A stretch of DNA of 64,000 bases from Cycas panzhihuaensis (lineage: Eukaryota > Cycadophyta). Positions 48,511-58,938 of the stretch are shown one piece after another; positions within the stretch are counted from its first letter, which is position 1; every line of letters begins with the position of its first letter. Where the stretch lies: contig CM041465.1 in the NCBI GenBank assembly GCA_023213395.1, positions 97,037,741 through 97,101,740 of the forward strand. Reading direction: 5' to 3'. The notes below the pieces were generated by a model. It had not been told where the DNA came from, made no database searches, and was given only the letters and a program-made list of their open reading frames with translations. The translations under genes and the position numbers were made by a program.

Positions 48511-49239
48511 CTTAAGTTGGCCCCACCATGTGATCCTCCTTCCTAATCCATGTCTAAACCTAACCTTGACTAACCAATCCATCAAGAACCCTTCTTAAGA
48601 TATGGCACTCCTTAACAACCTATAGAACCCTAAAACCAATAGGGTAAAGGATAAGCTTAACCTCAAAGAAAAGGGACCCCTCCTAACCCACCATCTAATC
48701 AACCCAAGGGTAAGTCCCCAGTTGATTCTCCTAGCCCTATGAGATCTACAACTCAAAAACCTCCTTTGTGCCCTAATGTGAAGGTAAAATGGGTCATCCA
48801 CATGTTAGAGATAACCCAAGTCTACTTGGTAACTCATACCTAAGTGACTAAGGAAATTAGGGAGACTTCCACATCCCGGCAACCTCCTTTAGAACCCTCT
48901 CCTATTGAAATTCTAGTTGTCCTAAATATCATACCTATCTAACCTAAAAGGTATGACTTTAGAAAGGATTTTTCCCAACCCACTAGTAAGAGGAAGGCCC
49001 TTTTTATTATACAAGAACTCCATACAGTCTTTATTGGCATGTCCATGATGGATGTCTTATGGAGTTACCTTGATCAACATGCATTGCTCCTTGATGCCCT
49101 TGGTCATAAGGAAGCTTCCATTCACTTCCTAGCTACAACATTATGTAGGCCACCTATTATCTCATTCATATTGAATAACTTACCCCCATACTAGTGAGCA
49201 TGAGCACCACTAGCACTACCCATTTATAATAATAACTAA

Positions 49240-49610
49240 AACTCTTGAGTTTGCCTTGAAGAGGACCATCATGAACAACAACTCCTTAGTGAATTCCATG
49301 ACCATTAAATGCTTAAGAAATTAGGCATTGAGGATCTTGAGTCTATCCCTTAAAAATGCCAAGGATATGATGGGAGTGAGAAGGCACCTTTAGGGATAGT
49401 GACCCTACCTTTCACTCTCAAGGATAAGACTGTTCCCACTGATATCATTATCTTAGACATTGATGTTAATTATAACCTCCTCTTAGCTAACCTTGGTTGG
49501 ACCAAATAGGTGCAATATACTCTTTATTATGGAGGTAACTTAAATGTATCCATGATAGACAAGCATAAGTTGTGGCTCATGAGCCTCCTTTATTATGAAC
49601 CTTAATCTCA
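49240..49610 (+). pseudogene. E3 aspartic protease region
   Basis: TIMNNNSLVNSMTIKCL (49265-49315) aligns with the E2 AVVNNGSYIDTM segment; the active-site Asp position is Asn (AAC at 49274). IIILDIDVNYNLLLANLGWTK (about 49445-49505) matches E2 VVLGVGVDYNLLL. Two stops separate them. Confidence 0.68.
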
Positions 49611-50319
49611 ACTTACTAAGTCAACTTTGATGCTATGGATAGTGACAAGGAATATCCTAATCCTTCTATTACAACATTCTTTAATGAGGAAGATCCTCTA
49701 CCTTCTCACCTTAACTCAATTTGTTTTACACTTATAGGCATGGGTAGTTATGGATGCCTCATAATTATTAATGACCTTGAGTCCAAGAATGAGTATTTCG
49801 AGCCATTGCATAACAAGTGACCTTCCTTGCCACTTCCCAAGGGGAGATGCCCTATGGAGATGTCCTCCTTCCTTTTGGCCCAAATCCATACTCTTTGAGC
49901 ACATCCTAAACTTAACCTAACTCTAATAATAGGGTGTGAGCATGGTCTTCCCAATGCCCACCTTGTCAAGAGTCCCCTTTTTTGTGAGAAGGGTTAGCCT
50001 ACCATTCTAGCCAACTTCTATATGACTAACATCTAGATCATCCAAGTGATAATTCTCAAATATCTCTACCTAATGAGCATGTTACTCCTCTTCCTATTCA
50101 AGTAGCTTTCTAGGGAGGAGTCCCTTGGCTCGTAACCCATAGGTCCACCCTATAAAATTGGGTTCCTTGCCAGTTGCCACTTCTTATCCACCCACTCTAC
50201 CCTAAACCATTAATATGATTTAGCATGCAGGGGTTTATTTAAATCCCATAGTTCTAAGGCTTGCTCCAAAACAAACTCCTCTCATTTATTATTTAAATGA
50301 GAGTTTTAAATCTACTTTT
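49611..50319 (+). pseudogene. E3 linker, first part
   Basis: SDKEYPNPSITTFFNEEDP and IGMGSYGCLIIINDLESKNEYFEPL (49635-49820, one open stretch) match the E2 linker (GVGSYGYLASFSDDES). Downstream text to 50319 is decayed. E4 begins at 50320. Confidence 0.6.
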
Positions 50320-50707
50320 TGCTAAAAACTTCAAGATCCATAAAACATATATTATTGCTCAAATATTAAGCAATATTATTTAAACAATATAGTAAATAAG
50401 CAAAATATATGAGTAAAACTAAAATAAACAAAGAAAAAATAAATTTGTCACTATGTGAGGCTCAATTTGGGTAAATCTTCTATATAATCTTCAATATCAT
50501 ATATAAATGAATGATACATGGATTAATTTATAAGCAACCCATCAATATTTTGAGTGATACAATTAGTTGACTAAGTGACACATACAGTGGACCCAACCAA
50601 ATTATACAACATGATCAAATTATAATAAGGGTCACCTTATGATTATAATATGCACATAATAAACATAAAATACAATAAAATAAGGATGCTATTACATAGT
50701 TTTAACA
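50320..50707 (-). repeat. E4 3' LTR
   Basis: 388 bases ending ATAGTTTTAACA, followed by CTCTCCCTTAATAAC, the complement of a polypurine tract. Confidence 0.88.
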
Positions 50708-50959
50708 CTCTCCCTTAATAACAACTTTATTTCTTTAAATGCTAAAGTCATATTGAAACTGCTCAAACTTTGGTATACCAAGTGCTTTAGTGAAGATGTC
50801 TACAACTTAGTCTTTAGTTGGATGATAGATGAGATCAACTACTTCATTTTAAACATGCTTATAGATGAAGTGATAATAGACCTCAATGTGCTTGATAATT
50901 CATCATCTTCAACACACTTTGATTATCATAATAAAGGATAGTAGGTATATGTTGTTGAA

Positions 50960-52390
50960 GTCTAAGTTTAGTAAGAATTCTTCTAAGCAAAATTAACTAT
51001 GTTGTACCATAAACAATTACTTTGTATTCTACTTTAGTGGAGGAAAGGGAAATATTTGGATACTTTTTATAGCTCCATGAGATTACAACTAAGTTCATGT
51101 CAAAGTAATAACCTGAGGTTGAATGGCAAGTGTGCTACTAACCTGCCCATTCAACATCTATGTGTCTCTTTAGGATAGGATAGTTAATTTGGTTGTATTC
51201 AAGACCAAACTGATGTGTTCTAGAAATGTATTTGAGAATCCTAGTAGTGACTTTCTAATGAGATACTTTTAGTTATGACATGTACTTAGAGATGATTCAT
51301 ATAGATGATATATCTAGTTGAGTGTGGGTAAGATAAATGAGGGTCCCAATTAACTATTGATACAAAGTAAGATCAAAAGGCTTTCCTCATTTATTGAAGT
51401 TTAACTTGGTCCTATCTCTATAAAAATTAGCACTAGCTTGTATTTTGTCATCCTAAATCTTTCTAAGAGCCTATTGGCATACTTTGTTTGAGTTAGAAAG
51501 ATGTAGCCTAGTTCTTGCCAAACTTTAATTCCAAGGAAGTAATAGAGCAACCCAAGATTTGTCATCTCAAAGTTACTTTTCAATTCTGAATGAATCTAAG
51601 CAATGTTATCTATGTCATTGCCAGTGATTATGAGATCATCCACATAGAAAACTATGATTGTGATTAAGTTATCTCTAACCCAAATATATAAATCTAGGTT
51701 AGAGGATGAAAGATTTAATCTCTATTGGCTAAGAAAGGTATAAATTTTTATATACTAGGCACGTGGTGCCTACTTAAGTCTATATAGGGCTTTCTTGAGT
51801 TTATAGACTAAGTGTTCTTGGCCTAGAATAGTATAGCTAAGGGATTATTTTAAAAAAACCTCTTCTTTGAACTCTCCATTAAGGAAAGCACTCTTTACAT
51901 CTATTTGGTAGATAGGCCAATTGAATTAGGCTACTAGTGACATAACTAAATAGAATATGGTCATGTTAACTATTGGTGCAAAGGTCTCATCATGGTCAAT
52001 ACCCTCATGTTATTTGAAACCTCTTACTACATGGCAAGCTTTATGATGCTTGATGGTGCTATCTACATAGACTTTTTTCTGATATAGCCATTTATAATCA
52101 ATTGCTTTCTTCTTAAGTGGTAATTCTATCAACTCCCAAGTGTCATTTTCTATTATGAAGTTCATCTCTTCATCCATAACTACTTTCCACATTTGGCCTT
52201 TGACTACCTCCTCAAATGTGGAAGACTTAGATGTTTTAAGGACATGTGCTATTAAGGTAAAATTTATGAAGTGTCTTATTTTTAAAGACCTTTTGGAAGT
52301 TGTGGGAGGATGAGGAGCATCCCTTAATAACCTATTATACCTACTTAGGAGTTGGTAAAATACTAGTGGATTCCACCTAAAGGCCATTAA
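50960..52390 (-). pseudogene. E4 reverse transcriptase and RNase H
   Basis: The RT N-terminus reads FEEVVKGQMWKVVMDEEMNFIIENDTWELIELP (52150-52230), with WLYQKKVYVDSTIKHHKA after it. The catalytic motif FYVDD is intact at 51635-51649. FEMTNLGLLYYFLGIKV (51525-51575) follows. RNase H is recognised from ISWSYKKYPNISLSSTKVEYKVI (about 51020-51085), where the usual Glu of STEAEY is Lys-Val-Glu, and YYDNQSVLKMMN (about 50900-50935). Several frame breaks and stops interrupt the domain. Confidence 0.83.
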
Positions 52391-52769
52391 TTGAAATTGA
52401 TGGTAAGGTTATGCTTGCTTATGTTGTTGATGTGGAGGTTACTAGAATTGATGGACCTAGAGTATAAGAGAAGATAGGTACTAGTAGCTCTAGAATTTGT
52501 CCAAGAGTCACTTGAGACACACCAACTTCATCTCTTACTACAATATGAGGTTGGGGTAGAGTCAAGTCTTATGAATCTTTTGTAAATATTATATCTCATG
52601 TACTATAAGCTTAGTTTCCAACTATGTCAAATACTTTGTAGGATTTACAACTAGGTATATAACTAAGGAAGATGCATTTTAGGCTCTTATCATTAAGCTT
52701 CTTTTGGTTGTCCTTTGGAATAAGTTTGTATGCCGTGCATCTAAAAATCTTCAAGTATGTTACTATTGG

Positions 52770-53560
52770 TTTCTAACCTGACCAAGCTTCTTTAGGAGTA
52801 ATGTTTCTAGCCATAACTATAGGACTTATGTTAGTTAGGTATATAGATATGGCTATGGTATCAACCCAAAATCTAGTGGCAAGATTTGTAGTACTAAGCA
52901 TGGATTTTCCTTTCTTCACCAATGTCAAGTTCATCCTTTTAACTATACTATTTTGTTGTGGCATACGAGGTGTTGAGAATTAGCATTAGATACCATATTC
53001 CTTACTAAATTTATTGAATTGATTAGAGATATACTCACCACCATTATCTAATCTAAGGGTCTTGATTGTCATACCACTTTCATTTTCAATAGTGGCTTTA
53101 AACTTTTGAATTTGTCTAAGGCTTGGTACTTGTTTATCAAGAAATAAACCCACATGGGCCTATAAATATTTGAGTGGATGAACTCTAATGGTTACAAGGC
53201 TCTTTTTTTATTCTTGGAAGGGAATTTTTCTCTCCATTGCTTTCCCTTGAGGTAAGCCTTATATATGTTATTATATCTCTTATTTTTTGGTAAATCATAT
53301 ACTATTGAAAGTCTAGACATAAGGTTTAAGTTTTGCATATTTAAATAACCAAGGCATTGATGTCATAATTGGTCTTTGGTTCTATTTGAGGTGATAATAT
53401 CCTTTGAATGTGAGCATTCACCTAGTTCCTAAATACAAGGGGACTATTCAATAATTATATCTTTCCTCTTACTAAGTTGAGCTATATTAGCCATTGAGCA
53501 AGATTTATTTTATTGAGTAGTAGCAAGAGGGACAACATCCAACTTGTATAAACCACCATA
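52770..53560 (-). pseudogene. E4 integrase
   Basis: The open minus-strand stretch 52773-52964 has QQNSIVKRMNLTLVKKGKSM, aligned with family QQNGVVERMNRTL; the catalytic Glu is Lys (a G-to-A change). MLVRYIDMA-like text on the opposite strand is its shadow. DNGGEY is readable, decayed, near 53035-53060 and GHLNMQNLN-like pre-integrase text near 53330. Integrase activity is not expected. Confidence 0.75.
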
Positions 53561-54350
53561 TTCATGTCCTATGGCCATAAGTTTACCTATTGCATGATCT
53601 ATGATTCTATAAATACCTTAGCTAAAGAGGACATCTAAATTCTATTTATCTATCTAGCTAATAGAGAGAAAGTTTATCTTCATCCTTAGTACAAATAACA
53701 TATTGTTAATATGGTGCCTGATGTTGGAATCTTTCAAGGCTATTAGAGTGCCACTAATTTTAGTCATATCATAAGTCAAATTATCAAAATTTATGTTTGT
53801 TTAGATGCTTATAGAGTAGGTCCCTTCCAACATCTCCTCTAAACCAGTCATGTGTCTCATTACACCTAAGTCTAAGAGCTTTAAGAATTCTCATTAAGGT
53901 GTAAAGATAGAGATATAAAGAATAGGTTATAGGAGGAGAGATTCTGATTATCTACCCTATTGTCTTCTTGTTATTAAATATTTTATTAGTTCCTTTGATT
54001 TTTATTAGGGAATCGCTACCTATTCTATGGTTTATAGCCTTAAGTAGGTCTTGGATTCTAATTATGTTGGTAGAATTAACCTTGTGGTTGAAATCATAGC
54101 CCTTCTTATAGGTAGTAAGGACCTCCTTGCTAGGAAATAAGGTCATCTTGTTAGAAATAGAGGCCTCCTTGTTACAAAGTGGGGCCTCCTTATTATTGAA
54201 AGGGGTTCCTTATAGAGGGCACAGTCCTCTTTGTTGATAGTTTTATCTTTGTTGAGGGTAACTTGGACCTTCTTGTTGATATGAGGGTGCTCCTTATTAG
54301 TAAAATGGGGTTAGTGGTTGATAATAAGGGGCAACTTATTAGAATCTAAT
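53561..54350 (-). other. E4 protease region, poorly readable
   Basis: Between gag and integrase. No clean protease motif is visible; GGxxTxxxxL-like repeats (TTCCTTGTTAC words at about 54100-54290) are low-complexity. Confidence 0.4.
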
Positions 54351-55260
54351 CCCATATGATTGGCTCTCTTAATTTTGCAACAGTTATAAATTAGCTTGAT
54401 GTCTCTTACATTTAACAATTAGGTGTCCAATTTTACCACAATAGAGGTAGGTGATATTTTGTTTACTCTACTAGTTCTTTTGAGTTTGGGTTTCTGGTTA
54501 TTGCTAGGATTATTGAATTTATTGATTTGGAGTGATGGAGGATATGCCAACTAGTTATTATTATTGTTGAGTTAACTATTAATGTGGCTCTTGAGAGATA
54601 GTAAGAGAGTCTAATTATTGAGCTAGGTTCTAGTGTTGATTAAGTTGTTGAGTTGTTCTATTGATAGTCTTGCCCTTTTCTAAATTATGGGCAGTAAAGG
54701 CAAGGGTTGAGTCAGATGTAGATGTAACTCCAAGTTGATTGAGTATGTTTTCTTCTTGTAACAAGAGCCCCTCAAAGGTTATGAAGTCTATTTTTGAATA
54801 ATTATCATATAGTTTAGAGATAAAGGAGTTATATTCTAGAGGTAAAATATTTAGGATGCCAGAAATTAAGTCATGATCTTAAGATGGTTCACCAAGGATT
54901 ATAAGTTAGTTCCTAATAGTTTTAACTTCAGTCAGGTAGTTTGTAATATTATTAACAAAATGGATTAAAACTAGGTGAGCTTAAGAATTAAGGATCTAGA
55001 TTCATCCTTTCTCTCATATAGGGCATAAATATAGCCCATGCCTCATGAGATATTTGGGTTATTTCAATATTTTGGTCCACTTGGTCTTCAATATCCAAGT
55101 AGAGAAAGGACAAGATAACATTATTCATAGCTTTAAAGTTAGTTAAGGCTATAGGATTAAGTGGAATGATTGTAGTAAAGTCATTTAGATCTATTATAGG
55201 TTTAGGAAGGGGTATGTCTCTATTAACATAAGCCCAAAAGGCATTCATAATAAGAAAGGT
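54351..55260 (-). pseudogene. gag: E4 gag
   Basis: The minus-strand stretch 54988-55248 gives NFKAMNNVILSFLYLDIEDQVDQNIE and ISHEAWAIFMPYM, the pattern of copia capsid domains (AKEAWDxLxxxY). CYNCGKxGHL-like zinc-knuckle text is faint near 54380-54450. A conventional start is not certain. Confidence 0.65.
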
Positions 55261-57005
55261 TTTGAATTATTTTTTCTATGATATGAAATTGTTAATACCA
55301 TTAAGTTTAATTGTATTGAAGAATAGCATTTATGATGCCATTTTTTTTTGTCTTTAAGGTTTTATTCTTTTGAACTAATCTACCTAAAGGGTTATTAATC
55401 TAGAATGCTAAGTTTTAAGGGTCTTTAAGAAAGTTCTCAATTACTATCATATCTAGTGGCACATACCCATAAGTAGTAAATCGAGGACCTAATATATTAG
55501 TACATAAACTCAAGGCTTAATATACCTTAGTGTGTGGGATACAGTGAAGGTTTAAGACCCCCCTAATTTATTTTTCCACCTATGCTAGACTTATACCTAG
55601 CGATAGATTTAGCAATGAGAACTTATCTAACTAAGACACTCACCCCCTTCGGGTTGAGCCTGGTTTCCAAACTTTAATAGGAAATGTATACATCTCATAC
55701 TACCACCTATTACACTTTATAACCAATGGTTTCCTCAATAAATTAGAGTACACTAATGGAATATGTAGGGTGGTAACTTCAAGAATCCTAATTATTCCCT
55801 TTGCAAGGCTTAAAAAGGAAGATTAATTAGGAAATTATCTTTTTTAATATAAGAAGATTAATTTTGTGGTGAGTTATTACAAGTAAAAGATTCAATTTAA
55901 GTAAAATAACTAAAATAAAGATGAAAATAAAGGAAATAAAAAGATAAAGATAGGCTTAGAGTGCTCTTTGATAAGTCATGAATAAGAAAGAATCATATCA
56001 ACCTTCTAAGAGCAACACGGTTACTAAGATATGGCCAAAATGGCACAGGTACCCTTTTATAAAAAAAACTATAAAGGAGGATGGACTTAAGCCCCTTCAA
56101 AAACTAGCCCTTGGTTGCTTGCAAACTAAATATAACCACCCATTGATGTAGCTAAGGGGTTTATGGACCCAAAATTATAGCAAATACAATTTAATCCTTT
56201 TTTAATATGAAAAAATGATCAAGTATAGCTAAATATCTTTTGAAGTCTACCTTTTAAAGCCAAAATAAGGGTTATATGAATGTTGAATATGACCATAACA
56301 AGGGGCTAAATACTAGATTCTAATCAAACATGAAATATAACTTGATTTAATAGACTAAAGTGAAAGATTATTAAAAAAAACATAAACTTTTTTATGAAAT
56401 TTGAGTCATGGAGGCTTACGAAACCTACATGTGATTCTAGGCAGCCCGTGAAGAGAACGAAGGCCCAAACAAGGTATGAAACTAATGTAGATCAATCTAA
56501 AACTATAGAGGGGGGGTGCAAAATACAAAGAGAGCCATTGGACACTAGTTTTCTAAAGAATAAGCTTAGAATGAGTGAGAACAAGCTATGGAAGGCCAGA
56601 GGGCTGTGAGAGCTAAAAAGAGTAGAAAAGAGCTTAAAGTAGCCTAAAACTCCTTTGAACAAACTCTAGCAGGAAAAGAATGAAATTGGATGACCACTAG
56701 AGAGAGAAATATAGCTTCAACAAGTGAATACAAGTAAATCTTAGATTGGAATAATGTGGAAATAGGCTTTTTAATGTTCTTTTCTCTAAATAAAACCCTA
56801 AGTAAGTGTGGCTATAAATGACCTAAGATCCACTGTAAGATATTGATAGATATTAGAAAATGGCTACACTTCATATCAACATAAGAGATTGCACTAAGTT
56901 TTTAGAGAAAAATGAAGAAATAAGAGCAAACTGTGTGTCGTTATGAAGAAATAGGCCTTCGTTTATCAATATTTCTTAGAAACAACTCTAAGTTAGAGCA
57001 CAAAT
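55261..57005. other. E4 leader, no coding recognised
   Basis: About 1.7 kb between gag and the primer site. The plus-strand frame at 56394-56609 is Lys/Arg/Thr-rich and matches nothing known to me. Confidence 0.45.
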
Positions 57006-57017
57006 GGCTCTAATACC
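57006..57017 (-). other. E4 primer binding site, tRNA-iMet
   Basis: The reverse complement GGTATTAGAGCC matches the tRNA-iMet site (T)GGTATCAGAGCC with one transition; the leading T is C. Confidence 0.82.
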
Positions 57018-57018
57018 G

Positions 57019-57407
57019 TGCTGAAAAACTTCAAGATCTATAAAGCATGTGCTATTAATTAAATATTAAGTAATATTATCTAAAGAATGCAGTAAATAAG
57101 TAAAATATGCAAGAAAAACTAAAATAAATTAAGCACGGGTGAATTTGTCACCATGTGAGACTTAATTTAGGTAGAGCTTCTACATAACCTTCAATATCAT
57201 ATACAAATGAATGATATGAGGCTCAATTTATAAGTAAACTATCAATATTTTGAGTGATACAATTGGCTAACTAAATGGCACATGGGGAGGACCTAACCAA
57301 ATTATACAACATGATTAAATTATAATAAGGGTCATCTTAAGATTATAATATGAATATAATAAACATAAAATATAATGAAATAAGGATGCTATTATATATG
57401 TTTACCA
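57019..57407 (-). repeat. E4 5' LTR
   Basis: 389 bases, TGCTGAAAAACTTC...TATGTTTACCA, matching 50320-50707 with scattered transitions. Confidence 0.88.
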
Positions 57408-57858
57408 TGATGAGTTAATCATGTGTGACCACAACCCCTCTGGGACTCTTATCTTCACTACAGATAGCAAACTAATCTTATACCTCCACTCTAACTTATT
57501 TAAGGAGTCTCTTCACTTTGTCAAATGGGCAATCAATTAGTATGAATTTTTCCTAGATCTAAGTCTATTTCCACTACCCATGAGTAAGACCATTCATAGG
57601 TGGATTGTTTTAAAAATAATGATGCCCTACTTGAGCATTTAGTAAACTCATCTCCCAATCTCTTTGGGTTTTAGAACTACCTTGACATTGGCTCCCCCCT
57701 AGCTAACCCTAACATTGCCCAAACTCGTCTTAATCCCCAAATTGATCAAGCCCCTCCTCAGATTGAGGAGGGAAATATCGTTTTATCTAAAGGAACAAGG
57801 GATGTTGTCCTTATCTAAATAAGGTCAGCAAGATTAACATTAAATGTTCCCTTTAAAA
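57408..57858 (+). pseudogene. E3 linker, second part
   Basis: VDCFKNNDALLEHLVNSSPNL (57600-57660) and, further on, QAPPQIEEGNIVLSKG (57745-57800) are collinear with E2 VDYFEDDEALLEHL and FEEGNAM. The reading stops where the E7 LTR begins. Confidence 0.65.
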
Positions 57859-58112
57859 TGTTGATGTTACAAATCTCCTTAAAGATAGTTAATTAAATTA
57901 TTAAGTGAATAGGTGCTTTTGAATAGTTACAACCTTTTTTGAAAAGGGCCTATTATATACATATAAATATGCCCTCAAATATACTGTAAAATATCACTTA
58001 TTTTATCAATCAATCAATCAATTGGTCTATTTGACTATTAATTCTCTCCAGTGCACTTGTGTATTCAATAAAAAAAAGCTTTCTCTTCAAGTTACAAAGT
58101 AGATTCATAACA
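57859..58112 (+). repeat. E7 5' LTR
   Basis: TGTTGATG start and AACA end with a TATA box (57962) and a poly-A signal-like AATAAAAAA (58066). TCAATCAATCAATCAA lies at about 58001-58020. Confidence 0.8.
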
Positions 58113-58114
58113 AG

Positions 58115-58126
58115 TGGTATCAAAGC
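58115..58126 (+). other. E7 primer binding site, tRNA-iMet
   Basis: TGGTATCAAAGC, one transition from TGGTATCAGAGC, two bases after the LTR. Confidence 0.88.
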
Positions 58127-58850
58127 AACTTTCCTATTCTGTGGTAAATCAACTTTAATTGCTCATCGAGTGAAGTAAATTGCAATAATTATGTAAAAGA
58201 AGAACTATGATATTCAAACTTTAATCTAGCATTATGGAGGTACATGGATAGCACTATTAGTGAGAAAGGAGCACCATCAATGGGCATATAGACATCCTTG
58301 TGCATATTACTTGGCATGGACAAAATTATATTATAGCCATCACCTTCCACTAAGTCTATGTAATCTTCATAAACCTTAATACAATCAAAGAAATAACCAA
58401 AGCATCTTCATAGAAAATCCTATTAGAAGATCTATAGTAGTTTGTGTGGCATATAATCCATTATCCCTAACATTGAGCTATGCATTAGTGGCATACCTTT
58501 ATGTCAAGCCTATTGAGGTATACCTTAATTTAATCAACATTGCAAATAATAACATTGACCATTAGTGATATACCTTTATGAATAGATTATCATAAAGAAA
58601 AATGAATATAGCAGGCTAGTTGTAAATTATAGATTATCATAGAACCTTAGAGAAAAGCAACTTATAGTAGAACTAATAATACATACATTAAAATGCTTAC
58701 AATGAATACAATTTTCATTGCATGTAAAACATATTATGCATTGTTTTACCTTCTAATTTTGCAGAGATAGATTTTCAAATGAAATATATATATTAACAGA
58801 TGATTTATATTGTGAGCATAAATATAAAAAATTACCTCCATGCCAAAGTG
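58127..58850. other. E7 interior fragment, nothing recognised
   Basis: AT-rich with stops in all frames; no gag motif found. Confidence 0.45.
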
Positions 58851-58862
58851 TGTGTATGTATG

Positions 58863-58934
<72 letters not shown>
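58851..58934. repeat. TGTA and AT microsatellite
   Basis: GTGTATGTATGTATATG followed by about 33 AT dinucleotides (58866-58934). Confidence 0.95.

Positions 58935-58938
<4 letters not shown>

Larger units (their letters stand above)
50320..57407 (-). mobile_element. E4: copia-type element, minus strand
   Basis: 7.1 kb with 388- and 389-base LTRs (50320-50707, 57019-57407) starting TGCT(G)AAAAACTTCAAGATC. A polypurine complement and tRNA-iMet primer site lie in the expected places. The copia order gag, protease, integrase, RT, RNase H reads right to left, with many transition-type stops. No matching target duplication is apparent, perhaps because of decay. Confidence 0.9.
45668..57858 (+). 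mobile_element. E3: old Tat-type element, split by E4
   Basis: Gag, protease and linker on the plus strand at 46580-50319, continuing at 57408-57830 after the E4 insertion. The linker parts on both sides match the E2 linker in order. RT, RNase H and integrase are not seen: the linker runs into the E7 LTR. Its left end is hidden by E1, and its 3' LTR may be the E2-like LTR at 58935-61860. Decay is by transitions, with almost no CpG left. Confidence 0.72.
57859..58850 (+). mobile_element. E7: copia 5' end (LTR and start of interior)
   Basis: A 254-base LTR (57859-58112, TGTTGATGTTAC...TTCATAACA) with TATAAATA at 57962 and AATAAA near 58066 is followed by a tRNA-iMet primer site. About 720 bases of interior follow up to an AT microsatellite. 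No second LTR is found, so it is truncated. Confidence 0.8.

Noticed and set aside
58851-58934. Telomere, centromere satellite or origin at AT-rich runs
   Set aside because: They are short microsatellites without higher-order arrays or telomere repeats.
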